Shown here: positions 1 through 7,015 of the stretch, one piece after another
Position numbering within the stretch: the stretch's first letter is position 1
Layout: every line of letters starts with the position of its first letter
Assembly (NCBI GenBank): GCA_030626915.1
Contig: DAOUTC010000011.1
Coordinates: forward strand, 1 to 16,011
Reading direction: 5' to 3'
Length of the DNA stretch: 16,011 nt
DNA from: Dehalococcoidia bacterium
GTDB taxonomy: Bacteria; Chloroflexota; Dehalococcoidia; GIF9; AB-539-J10
Position numbers and translations under genes: made by a program
Notes under the pieces: model-generated
Told to the model about the DNA's origin: nothing
Database searches by the model: none
Seen by the model: only the letters and a program-made list of their open reading frames with translations

Positions 1-821
1 CCTAAGCGGCAAGGGTCTTGGTAAGTGACTTTCTTTTTGACTTCGTTAAAGCGTAAGCCCTCTGTTTCCAGCCTCTGAGCCAAAAGTTCGGAAATATGCA
101 TAACCTCGCAATCTAGTTTGACATAATCAGGATAATCCAATTTAAAGGTGCGATAACACTCAGGGCAGAAAAAGATAACTTTCTTCACACCGCTTTCCTT
201 TATAATGGCAGCATTGTGCTCCGCTAGCTTCTTGAAAGTCTCCACATCTCCTAGCCACAGAGCATCATGCCCGCAGCATTTCTCATCGGGATGCACTAAG
301 GGCTCTATGCCCAATAAGTTGAGAACCTTAATGCTTGCCTCAGCAATATTGAGGGTTCTGACCGGGATATCATCGAAGGCAGGCTCAAAATAAGGAGAGC
401 AGCCAATAAATAACATAACATCACTTTTTTCCGACGTTCGATATCCGTCCTTCTTAAGCCATTCCAATCTATTTTGCTTGAGCGGCGAGCTCGCCATAAG
501 CTTGGTAATGGATTGTAAGGTGCCTGAATGGGCATAATCCCCATGCTGTTCTGCTGCTGTGGCTAAAACCCGTACTTTCTGAATGAATAAGGGATAATCT
601 ACATCAGAGGGACATTTAAGTTGACAAGCATAGCAAGTGAGACAGGAGAAAAGCTTTTTATTGTAAACTAGCTCGTCTTCGAGTCCAAGCAAGGCATTCT
701 CCACCATTACCCGCGGTGAATACTGAGGGTCATACCTTGAAATAGGGCACAGGCTGGAACATTTGCCACACTCCAGACAATAGTAAGTCTTGGTTTCTTG
801 AATAATATCGTCTAAAATCAC
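1..821 (-). CDS. HdrCB-like Fe-S oxidoreductase (4Fe-4S dicluster plus CCG domains), partial at its 3' end
   Basis: The reading frame is open from a GTG at 821-819 to the window edge (273 codons). The GTG overlaps the mvhD stop as GTGA, so translation is probably coupled. An N-terminal dicluster ferredoxin domain has C15, C18, C21, C25 (CLECGKCSSLCP) and C60, C63, C66, C70 (CLTCYACQLKCP). It is followed by a first CCG domain: FIGCSPYFEP, then KCCGHDALWLGD, then FFCPECYRTFKLDYP. The last residues seen, YQDPCRL, are the usual opening of a second CCG domain. This is the HdrC-plus-HdrB/HdrD or GlpC-like architecture, which in known complexes carries electrons through 4Fe-4S and non-cubane clusters to a disulfide or another acceptor. 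It is the second such protein in the operon and is diverged from the one at 3251-4399. Its electron acceptor cannot be told from sequence. Cytosolic; no membrane segment or signal peptide in the visible part. Confidence 0.87.
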   Translation of the reverse strand, partial: MILDDIIQETKTYYCLECGKCSSLCPISRYDPQYSPRVMVENALLGLEDELVYNKKLFSCLTCYACQLKCPSDVDYPLFIQKVRVLATAAEQHGDYAHSGTLQSITKLMASSPLKQNRLEWLKKDGYRTSEKSDVMLFIGCSPYFEPAFDDIPVRTLNIAEASIKVLNLLGIEPLVHPDEKCCGHDALWLGDVETFKKLAEHNAAIIKESGVKKVIFFCPECYRTFKLDYPDYVKLDCEVMHISELLAQRLETEGLRFNEVKKKVTYQDPCRL

Positions 822-1246
822 ACCAGAGCCTCTCTTCTGATTTTGAAAGGCGAAGGGCCCAGTTTTTTAAGCTGCTCAACCATTTCTCGAATTACTTGAG
901 CAAATATCACCCCCTCAGAGGCAGAAATCATTTCATGCCTTAGCCGCTCATCCTCTAAGCCAAGCGTGTGAAGCATTTTCTTTAGCCTGGCGAACATGGT
1001 ATCGCACTTTACTGGACCATCAATGTAATGGCAATCTACAAGATGACAACCAGCGATTAAGACCCCATCAGCGCCACTCTCGAAGGCTTTGAAGACATAC
1101 ATAGGGTTGACCATGCTGCTGCACATCACCCTTACAATCCGCACATTTGGCGGGTAATGAATGCGGCTCGTTCCAGCTAAATCGGCTGCGGCATAAGTGC
1201 ACCAGTTGCAGGTGAAGGCAATAATCTGAGGTTTAAATTCGTCCAT
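818..1246 (-). CDS. mvhD: MvhD/FlpD-family hydrogenase iron-sulfur subunit
   Basis: A 142-residue protein, the usual size for the MvhD/FlpD family. It has the family cysteines C13 and C16 (CNWC), C42 (RVMCSS) and C67, C72 (GCHLVDCHY), which in this family bind a 2Fe-2S centre. In methanogens MvhD carries electrons between a [NiFe] hydrogenase or formate dehydrogenase and HdrA. The gene starts 3 bases after hdrA ends, with an AGAGGT ribosome-binding site inside the hdrA tail, and its stop overlaps the GTG start of the next Fe-S gene. The position directly after hdrA supports the role of electron entry to HdrA. The catalytic partner (hydrogenase, formate dehydrogenase or other dehydrogenase) is not in this window, so the electron donor is unknown. 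Confidence 0.93.
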   Translation of the reverse strand: MDEFKPQIIAFTCNWCTYAAADLAGTSRIHYPPNVRIVRVMCSSMVNPMYVFKAFESGADGVLIAGCHLVDCHYIDGPVKCDTMFARLKKMLHTLGLEDERLRHEMISASEGVIFAQVIREMVEQLKKLGPSPFKIRREALV

Positions 1247-1249
1247 TGT

Positions 1250-3238
1250 TTATACCTCTGTTAAAGCACTGACCTGGGCCAATATTTCTTCTTGGGTAAA
1301 ATGCCTTATGAGCATCGCCCCCGTGGGGCAGACCACTGCACAAGCGCCACAACCCTTGCACAATGTCTCATTTAACTCGGATACCATGACCCCGTTTTTA
1401 CTAATAACCTTAGGGGCATGGAAAGTGCATATTTCTTCACACCGTCCACAACCTAAGCATTTAGTTTCGTCTACATTAGCTATGGCGGCTTCAAGTGTGA
1501 TTTTGCCTTTGCTTATTAGCGATAGGGCTTTAGCTGCTGTTGCTTCGGCTTGAGCTACAGTATCGGGAATGTCCCTCGGTCCCTCGCAACAGCCGCAGAT
1601 GAAAACTCCATCTGTCGGGGTAGCTACAGGGTCAAGCTTAACGTGCCTTTCTAAGAAGAAGCCATCTGCCCTACGATTGAGGGTAAAAAGGCTAGCAACC
1701 TTGTCAGCATCGGCTCTCGCCTCTAAAGCGGCACATAAGATAACCATGTCTGCGGGAACTCGTATTAGCTTCCCTAAAAGAGTATCCTCGGCCACAACTA
1801 TGAGTTTCCCCTTCTCCTCATCGCTTATAGCGACATCAGTCACCTTGGCCACCTTACCCCGAATAAAATTGACTCCCTCTTCGGAAAGACGTTTATAGAA
1901 TTCCTCATATCCCTCTCCAAAGCACCGCATATCAATATAAAATTCATATACATCGGCATCAGTAAGTTCTTTTATCAGGTGAGCGTACTTAAGGCCATAC
2001 ATGCAACAAACTCGGGAGCAATATTCGTGGTAGTTTTGGTCTCGACTGCCAACGCAATGTATGATGGCTACGTTTTCTGGCTCTCGACCATCTTTAAGAA
2101 CAACCTTGCCACCAGTTGGCCCCGCAGCACAGGTCATCCTCTCAAAGTGAAGTCCCGTTAATACATTGTCATACCTTCCATATCCATATTGAGGTATGAC
2201 AGAGGGATCAAATTGATCATAGCCTGTGGCTACAATGATTGAGCCTACCTCAACCTCGATGATTTGATCGGTTTGATTAAGAAGAGTCTCTGGGGTAATG
2301 GCTTTCGCTTCACAGAATTTTATACAAGCTCCACATTTCTTCCCATTTGACTGAATATAGACACAGTGGTCTACATCTACTGTTGCTAAATTGGGGATAG
2401 CTTGGGCAAATGGGATATAAACAACTGCCCTCTTCCCTAAGCCCATCTCGAATTCACTTGGCACCTTCCAGGGGCATTTCTCCTCACAAATTCCACAGCC
2501 GACACATTTACTCTCATCTATATGTCTAGCCTTCTTTTTCACCTTGACCTTAAATTGGCCTATGGATCCTGAGACCTCCTCCACTTCACTATAAGCTAAA
2601 AGCTCGATAAAGGGATGATGCCCCACATCAGCCATCTTTGGGGTAAGAATACATTCAGAGCAGTCTAAGGTGGGGAAAGTTCTATCAAGCTGGATCATAT
2701 GTCCACCAATTGATGGCTCCCTTTCCACTAGATATACCTGGTGCCCACCATTGGCAATGTCCAAAGCCGCCTGCATTCCGGCAATGCCCCCGCCGACAAC
2801 TAAGACTTTAGGATTAACCGGCACCTCCTTAACCTCTAGAGGCTGGTGATAATAAACCCGCTTTATCGCGGCTCTCACTAGATCCTTAGCCTTCTCGGTG
2901 GCTACTTTCTTATCATCATGAACCCAGGAACAATGCTCCCTAATATTGGCGTGCTCGTATAAATAGGGATTTAAGCCCCCATCCTGACAAGCTTTGCGGA
3001 ATGTAGGCTCATGCATTCTTGGTGAGCAGGAAGCAACCACTACTCGATTAAGCTTCAGTTCTTTAATATCGTTTTTGATTAGATCTTGCCCTGGATCAGA
3101 ACACATGTACCTGTAGTCACGAGACACTACCACCGAAGGCAAGGTTGCCGCATAATTAGTTACTTCTTCTACATCTACCGTACCGGCAATGTTTAATCCG
3201 CAATGGCAAATATAGACGCCGATCCTTGTTTCTTCCAT
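1250..3238 (-). CDS. hdrA: Heterodisulfide reductase subunit A, FAD- and Fe-S-containing
   Basis: This 662-residue flavoprotein is the core of the Hdr complex, where family members split or merge electron pairs at FAD. Order of parts: an N-terminal HdrA domain (about 1-135, with CHCG and CSPRMHE); the FAD-binding VVGGGIAGM stretch at about 147-155; the HdrA-specific motif CSECILTPKMADVGHHP at 193-209; a 4Fe-4S site at C245, C248, C251, C255; a further cysteine set at C292, C302, C305, C309; the closing FAD-site segment GVFICGCCEGPRDIPDT at about 544-560; and two C-terminal ferredoxin sites at C594-C604 and C627-C637. The length matches bacterial and methanogen HdrA. The ATG at 3238 follows AAAGGAG by 7 bases and lies 12 bases after hdrCB ends. 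Soluble; no membrane subunit seen. Whether it bifurcates or confurcates in this organism is inference. Confidence 0.96.
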   Translation of the reverse strand: MEETRIGVYICHCGLNIAGTVDVEEVTNYAATLPSVVVSRDYRYMCSDPGQDLIKNDIKELKLNRVVVASCSPRMHEPTFRKACQDGGLNPYLYEHANIREHCSWVHDDKKVATEKAKDLVRAAIKRVYYHQPLEVKEVPVNPKVLVVGGGIAGMQAALDIANGGHQVYLVEREPSIGGHMIQLDRTFPTLDCSECILTPKMADVGHHPFIELLAYSEVEEVSGSIGQFKVKVKKKARHIDESKCVGCGICEEKCPWKVPSEFEMGLGKRAVVYIPFAQAIPNLATVDVDHCVYIQSNGKKCGACIKFCEAKAITPETLLNQTDQIIEVEVGSIIVATGYDQFDPSVIPQYGYGRYDNVLTGLHFERMTCAAGPTGGKVVLKDGREPENVAIIHCVGSRDQNYHEYCSRVCCMYGLKYAHLIKELTDADVYEFYIDMRCFGEGYEEFYKRLSEEGVNFIRGKVAKVTDVAISDEEKGKLIVVAEDTLLGKLIRVPADMVILCAALEARADADKVASLFTLNRRADGFFLERHVKLDPVATPTDGVFICGCCEGPRDIPDTVAQAEATAAKALSLISKGKITLEAAIANVDETKCLGCGRCEEICTFHAPKVISKNGVMVSELNETLCKGCGACAVVCPTGAMLIRHFTQEEILAQVSALTEV

Positions 3239-3250
3239 TTCATTGCTCCT

Positions 3251-4399
3251 TTACATTGCCTCAGCAACAAGCTCAGAGATATCTTTAACCTGAATAATTT
3301 CTGACTTGTCCATAGTGAGCACGCTATCCCTATAATTAAGGAAGCAATAGGGGCAAGTCAAGGCTATTATACCGGCACCTTTCTCCAGGGCTTGCTCCAC
3401 CCTTATATCAGAGAATCTTTCCCCTTTCACAGTCTCCATCCAGATTCTCCCACCTCCACCGCCACAACAAAGAGCATCCTCACGGGAATCGGGGAATTCG
3501 ATTAATTCCAAGCCGGGGATGCTTTGTAATACCTTCCTTGGCTCATCATATACGCCATTGTGCCGTCCCAAATAACAGGAGTCAGAGTAAATTACCCTTT
3601 TATTTATTTCCTTAGAAAACTTTAATCTCCCTTGGTCAATAAGCTGGGCTAAGTATTGAGCGATATGAATTACTTGGAATTCACCTCCAAGTTCCGGATA
3701 CTCATTTTTAAAGGTGTGGTAGCAATGCGGTGAGGATACCACTATAGTTTTCACCTCATTGCGGTTAAAGGTATTAATGTTACTTTCGGCCAAGCTATGA
3801 AATGTATCTTCATATCCAGCCTTACGAATTGCCTCACCGCAACATCTCTCCTCAGTACCTAGAATACCGAAATCTACTCCTAGTTTGTTAAAGACGGTTG
3901 CGGTAGCCTGAGATACCCTTTTAACATCAGGGTCATAAGCAGGGATACAACATGGGAAATAGAGTATTTCAGTCCCTGGGGAGAACTTTTTCACTCCCAA
4001 ATCCCTAGCCCAGTCACCTCGTCTTTCTGGGGCCTCGCCAAGTGGATTGCCAGCGCCAGCAATGTTTTTGGCTGAGATTCTGAGGGCATCGGGAACAATG
4101 CCAATGCCTAAACTAACTACAGCCCGGCGCACAGCCCTCATAACATCAATTATCTCTACACCACGGGGGCAGCGTTGGACACAAGCTCGACAGGTAGCAC
4201 AAAGCCAGACCTCCTCGCTGCCGAAGTCGGTTATCCCGAGCTGAGCTTCATGAATAATACGACGAACGATAAAACCTCTAACTAAATTCCAGGGGCAGGT
4301 GCCAGTACAAATGCCACATTGGTAGCACAATTTAAGAGGCTCGCCGCCAGCCTCAACTATCGCTTCAGTGGCTTCTTTGTAAGGGCTTAGTACTTCCAT
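3251..4399 (-). CDS. HdrC-HdrB fusion (HdrD-like) heterodisulfide reductase subunit
   Basis: First gene of the hdr operon. Numbered from the ATG at 4399 (382 residues), a dicluster ferredoxin domain has C25, C28, C31, C35 (CYQCGICTGTCP) and C67, C70, C73, C77 (CATCRACVQRCP). Two CCG domains follow: FPCCIPAYDP (about 149-158), ERCCGEAI (about 184-191) and SSPHCYHTF (about 222-230); then SDSCYLGRHNG (272-282), LCCGGGGGRIW (310-320) and LTCPYCFLNY (347-356). Cysteine-rich CCG domains bind the non-cubane Fe-S clusters that reduce heterodisulfide in methanogens. Most bacteria lack CoM-S-S-CoB, so another disulfide or carrier is likely. An in-frame TTG at 4420 would add 7 residues, but it lies at the end of the T tract of a terminator-like hairpin. 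The ATG is preferred, though neither start has a good ribosome-binding site. Confidence 0.92.
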   Translation of the reverse strand: MEVLSPYKEATEAIVEAGGEPLKLCYQCGICTGTCPWNLVRGFIVRRIIHEAQLGITDFGSEEVWLCATCRACVQRCPRGVEIIDVMRAVRRAVVSLGIGIVPDALRISAKNIAGAGNPLGEAPERRGDWARDLGVKKFSPGTEILYFPCCIPAYDPDVKRVSQATATVFNKLGVDFGILGTEERCCGEAIRKAGYEDTFHSLAESNINTFNRNEVKTIVVSSPHCYHTFKNEYPELGGEFQVIHIAQYLAQLIDQGRLKFSKEINKRVIYSDSCYLGRHNGVYDEPRKVLQSIPGLELIEFPDSREDALCCGGGGGRIWMETVKGERFSDIRVEQALEKGAGIIALTCPYCFLNYRDSVLTMDKSEIIQVKDISELVAEAM

Positions 4400-4418
4400 T
4401 TTTTCAAAAGTAGGCAGC

Positions 4419-4456
4419 AAAAAAGATAGCTAGCATGAAACGCCTTCTAGCTACCT
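4419..4456 (-). terminator. Terminator-like hairpin with T tract, ahead of the hdr operon
   Basis: On the minus strand AGGTAGCTAG (4456-4447) can pair with CTAGCTATCT (4433-4424) as a 10-bp stem with one G-U pair and a 13-base loop. It is followed at once by a run of six T (4424-4419). This is the form of an intrinsic terminator. It sits 184 bases after the acpP stop and 20 bases before the hdrCB ATG. It could end acpP-operon transcripts, or act as an attenuator in the hdr leader if the promoter proposed at 4476-4504 is real. The stem is AT-rich, so its strength is uncertain. Confidence 0.5.
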
Positions 4457-4475
4457 CTTCCAAGCATGAAGGAGT

Positions 4476-4504
4476 ATTGTAAACAAATATTAAGTTAAAA
4501 ACAA
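4476..4504 (-). promoter_or_regulatory. Candidate promoter of the hdr operon
   Basis: On the minus strand a TACAAT -10 box (4481-4476) is preceded by exactly 17 bases and TTGTTT (4504-4499). The -10 matches the sigma-70 consensus at five of six bases, the -35 only at three of six. The predicted start, near 4469, would give a leader of about 70 bases that contains the hairpin at 4424-4456. No other good promoter was seen between acpP and hdrCB. The rest of the 4457-4640 gap holds only weak short palindromes. Confidence 0.35.
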
Positions 4505-4639
4505 CACTTTGTGTGAGAATTTTCCGCAGTGTAGTTTTCTCTTTGCCTGCTCAAGAGCGATAGTTAATTTTGTTTTTTCGGCGCACCTAAGGCAACACGT
4601 TGTCAGTTCTTCTAACGATGAGATCGCGATAGTAGAGGG

Positions 4640-4900
4640 TTACTCATCTTTTATCCCCTGGTCGTAAAGATAATCCATAGCATCTTGGATAGTCTGTATT
4701 TTTTCAGCATCCTCATCAGCTATTTCTAGCTTCCTTCCCGGCATGCTGAACTCCTCCTCCATAGCTGTAATAAGCTCAATTAAGTCTAGAGAGTCAACGT
4801 TAAGGTCATCTACAAAAGATGTCTCTGAAGTTATCTGCTTTTCTTCAACGTCTAACTGCTCCACAATTACCTTCTTTAACCTTTCAAAAATAGTTGCCAT
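4640..4900 (-). CDS. acpP: Acyl carrier protein
   Basis: Acyl carrier protein of 86 residues that carries growing acyl chains in fatty-acid synthesis. It is small and acidic, with the phosphopantetheine attachment serine S37 in the motif NVDSLDLIEL, a strong family signature. The frame is open upstream to 4948, but the start is fixed at the ATG at 4900 by a textbook AGGAGGT (minus strand of 4904-4910) 3 bases ahead and by the conserved MATIFERLKK N-terminus. It is last in the DUF177-rpmF-fabD-nusB-acpP operon, 22 bases after nusB, and shares a pathway with fabD, whose product loads malonyl groups onto it. Confidence 0.96.
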   Translation of the reverse strand: MATIFERLKKVIVEQLDVEEKQITSETSFVDDLNVDSLDLIELITAMEEEFSMPGRKLEIADEDAEKIQTIQDAMDYLYDQGIKDE

Positions 4901-4922
4901 TTTACCTCCTATAATTAAGCCT

Positions 4923-5345
4923 TCAGGTTTGTGATTTTTTCGTATCATATTTAGTTACTATTGACCCTAACACTCCATTAATCAGCCTAGGTGAGGAATC
5001 GCTGCCAAAGGTCTTAGCTAGCTCTACAGCCTCGTTTATAGCTACCTTATGAGGGGTATTATTATCAAATAAAATCTCAAAAATGGCAAGACGAAGGATG
5101 TTTCTATCAACAATAGACATCTGCTCTACAGGAAAGGCTGGTGCAAAATGCCCAATGAGCTCATCAAGTTTAGATTTATTGTGTAGCACTCCCTGTATGA
5201 GCTGTTCACTGAAGCTGGGTACTTTCTGTGGCAATGCCTTCTCAATTGTTAAATGAGCTAAAGCTTCCTCTGCCTTGTGTTCAGTGCAATCAAGCTCATA
5301 GAGTACCTGAAGAGCAATGATCCTCGCTTTTCGCCTAGAAATCAT
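4923..5345 (-). CDS. nusB: Transcription antitermination factor NusB
   Basis: A 140-residue all-helical NusB protein. The N-terminus MISRRKARIIALQVLYELD and the C-terminal half (VDRNILRLAIFEIL, PHKVAINEAVELAKTFGS, INGVLGSI) are characteristic. NusB with NusE (S10) binds boxA RNA to promote antitermination and proper rRNA synthesis. The ATG at 5345 has no clear ribosome-binding site but gives the expected family N-terminus. The gene starts 16 bases after fabD ends, so it is co-transcribed. Placement between fatty-acid genes is unusual compared with Proteobacteria but is simply part of this housekeeping operon. Confidence 0.94.
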   Translation of the reverse strand: MISRRKARIIALQVLYELDCTEHKAEEALAHLTIEKALPQKVPSFSEQLIQGVLHNKSKLDELIGHFAPAFPVEQMSIVDRNILRLAIFEILFDNNTPHKVAINEAVELAKTFGSDSSPRLINGVLGSIVTKYDTKKSQT

Positions 5346-5361
5346 AGTTAGTTGACTATGT

Positions 5362-6285
5362 TTAAGTTTTTAGTTGTGTAATATCCTCAATTCCTGAGAT
5401 GTTGAAGGTCTGTATTTTTGAATTGATTCGCTTAATCAAGCCGCTGAGCACTCTTCCAGGGCCAATCTCGTAAAAGGAAGTAACCCCATTGCGTGTCATA
5501 TATTCAATGGAAGACTGCCATTGGATGCAATTACAAACCTGATTTACAAGTTCCTCTTTTATGGAAGCAACATCGGTTAGTGGCTGGGCAGTTGTATTGG
5601 CTATTATGGGAATAGCTGGTGGATGAAACACAGCGCTTGAAATGACTTCTCTGAATTCATCTACAATCGGTTCCATTAAAGAGAAATGAAAAGCGCAACT
5701 TACCTTTAAAGGAATGAGGCGACGGGCACCTTTCATTCTGGCTAATTCGCTGGCTTTAGCTAAAGCATCAACACTACCGCTAACTACAGTCTGTACTGGG
5801 CAGTTGATGTTGGAAATGTTGCATTTACTACGAAGACATATATCCTTAATTGATTCCATATCAAGTCCTATTATGGCTAGCATACCTCCTGGATTTCTCT
5901 GCCCGGCTTCATGCATTAATCTACCCCTTTCTCGAACCAAACTCACAGCATCACTTAAACTTAATACATTAGCGGCTACCAGAGCTGTATATTCACCCGA
6001 GCTATGTCCAGCAGTAAAGGAAGGAGAGGGCAAATCATTATAGTTAGACTGCTGAGCTGCCCTTAGGCAGGCAATGCTGGTTACTAATACCGCTGGCTGG
6101 ACGTTATCTGTTCTTGTTAGTTCCTCTTCTGGCCCTTCAAAACATAAGTGAGAGAGGGGGAAACCTAAAGCAGCATCAGCTTTATCAAAGACTTCCTTGG
6201 CCGATGAATATGTATTGTACAGATCCAATCCCATCCCCACCCGCTGGGAACCCTGTCCTGGGAAAACATAAGCTATCTTACTCAT
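5362..6285 (-). CDS. fabD: Malonyl-CoA:ACP transacylase
   Basis: A 307-residue FabD that transfers malonyl from CoA to ACP, the step supplying extender units for fatty-acid synthesis. Motifs: FPGQGSQ at 8-14 forming the oxyanion site, the nucleophile serine S95 in GHSSGEY, an arginine near residue 120 (RERGRLM) for the malonyl carboxylate, the catalytic-type histidine H200 in SCAFHFSLMEP, and the late GPGRVLSGLIKR segment. Length is the family norm. It sits 8 bases after rpmF and ahead of nusB and acpP, its protein substrate. The start has only a short AGGA close to the ATG. No truncation or missing residue seen. Confidence 0.96.
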   Translation of the reverse strand: MSKIAYVFPGQGSQRVGMGLDLYNTYSSAKEVFDKADAALGFPLSHLCFEGPEEELTRTDNVQPAVLVTSIACLRAAQQSNYNDLPSPSFTAGHSSGEYTALVAANVLSLSDAVSLVRERGRLMHEAGQRNPGGMLAIIGLDMESIKDICLRSKCNISNINCPVQTVVSGSVDALAKASELARMKGARRLIPLKVSCAFHFSLMEPIVDEFREVISSAVFHPPAIPIIANTTAQPLTDVASIKEELVNQVCNCIQWQSSIEYMTRNGVTSFYEIGPGRVLSGLIKRINSKIQTFNISGIEDITQLKT

Positions 6286-6293
6286 ATTCCTAA

Positions 6294-6488
6294 CTAGCCT
6301 TTCTTCTTAGGTGCTTTGACTTCAATCACTTGTCTATCATTGTAGTTACCACAAGTGGGGCAAACATGATGAGCCAACTTAGGGCTATGACATTGAGGGC
6401 AAATATCCAAGGCAGGTAAACCCAGCTTGAGGTGGCTGCGTCTTTTTCCCTGGCGCGCCTTGGCATATTTCCTTTTAGGCAAAGCCAT
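6294..6488 (-). CDS. rpmF: 50S ribosomal protein L32
   Basis: A 64-residue basic L32 protein of the large ribosomal subunit. The N-terminus MALPKRKYAKARQGKRRSH is typical, and four cysteines in CPQC and CPTC (about 31-46) form the zinc-ribbon version of L32. The start overlaps the last 14 bases of the DUF177 gene, and its AAGGAG ribosome-binding site lies inside that gene. The DUF177-rpmF pair followed by fatty-acid genes is a conserved bacterial arrangement. Confidence 0.96.
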   Translation of the reverse strand: MALPKRKYAKARQGKRRSHLKLGLPALDICPQCHSPKLAHHVCPTCGNYNDRQVIEVKAPKKKG

Positions 6489-6939
6489 TCGAACTTATCT
6501 CCTTAATCCTGGCACAATCGGGTCGACATATTGGTTTCATGGGCAAATTTAATAAGGTATATTGGCGGATTATCTCTCCCAAGTCAAGCATATTATTGTT
6601 ATCGATAGTAAGGTTAGCTGATTCTTCAGATAAGAATAAGTTGTTGGATACATTAATTGCGGGAAGGAATTCCTCCTCGATGCGGAAATTTATGGGATAA
6701 AGAAAGTCATTGAGGCAGCGACTACATGTTAGTTCTACTTCAACAGTTAATTCAGCTCGAACTAAAATGCCCTGACCACAGTGAGTCAGTGTTACCTTTC
6801 CTTGAATGGAGCCCTTAGCTTGCTCACCAACTATTTCACCTATGTGATAGTTGCAGCTGAAGCCAGTGGGCTGTTTCAGCAAGTGGGCCACGTTTACCAA
6901 GCCTTTAAAAGGCCTTCCATTAAGTTCTTCTGCTCTCAT
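6475..6939 (-). CDS. DUF177/YceD family protein with shortened C-terminus
   Basis: This YceD/DUF177 protein (154 residues) is recognised by CSRCLNDFLYPI (C72, C75), the later LDLGEIIRQYTLLNLP and CRPDC (C138, C142), and by the position next to rpmF. YceD proteins are tied to ribosomal RNA processing or large-subunit assembly, with L32 as the usual neighbour; the biochemical role is not settled. Family members commonly end with a further cysteine ribbon after CRPDC. Here the protein stops 12 residues later in an unrelated tail that overlaps the rpmF start. The ATG at 6939 lacks a ribosome-binding site. A TTG at 6900 would start directly at the VNVAHLLKQPTG family N-terminus and is a fair alternative. 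First gene of the operon. Confidence 0.85.
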   Translation of the reverse strand: MRAEELNGRPFKGLVNVAHLLKQPTGFSCNYHIGEIVGEQAKGSIQGKVTLTHCGQGILVRAELTVEVELTCSRCLNDFLYPINFRIEEEFLPAINVSNNLFLSEESANLTIDNNNMLDLGEIIRQYTLLNLPMKPICRPDCARIKEISSNGFA

Positions 6940-6982
6940 GGTTAATCTAGAGTAAGTGCCTAGAAACCCAGGTCGAGTGTAA

Positions 6983-7012
6983 AGTATAATAGTTGTTTGT
7001 GGAGGTTTTCAA
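6983..7012 (-). promoter_or_regulatory. Candidate promoter of the DUF177-rpmF-fabD-nusB-acpP operon
   Basis: On the minus strand TTGAAA (7012-7007) lies 18 bases from TATACT (6988-6983), a good sigma-70-type pair. The start point would be near 6976, giving a leader of about 37 bases before the ATG at 6939. The -10 box overlaps the rightward TATAAT at 6985-6990, so the two directions may exclude each other. Confidence 0.5.
6985..6990 (+). promoter_or_regulatory. Candidate -10 box for the rightward operon
   Basis: A perfect TATAAT is 26 bases upstream of the TTG start at 7016. No recognisable -35 lies 16-18 bases ahead of it, so it would depend on an activator or other contacts. It overlaps the leftward promoter on the other strand. 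Confidence 0.35.
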
Positions 7013-7015
7013 GCC

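Noticed and set aside
1308..2161. Open frames on the plus strand opposite hdrA
   Set aside because: They are antisense to a clear conserved gene, with low-complexity Ser/Thr/Ala-rich translations and no ribosome-binding site or domain.
4401..4420. TTG at 4420 as the start of the HdrCB protein
   Set aside because: It has no ribosome-binding site and lies at the end of the T tract of the terminator-like hairpin. The ATG at 4399 keeps all domains and begins after it.
4457..4640. A small RNA or tRNA in the gap between acpP and hdrCB
   Set aside because: No cloverleaf or known RNA fold could be made; only weak palindromes of four to five base pairs were seen.
4901..4948. Longer acpP frame from 4948
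   Set aside because: The extra 16 residues are unlike acyl carrier proteins, and a perfect AGGAGGT stands just before the ATG at 4900.
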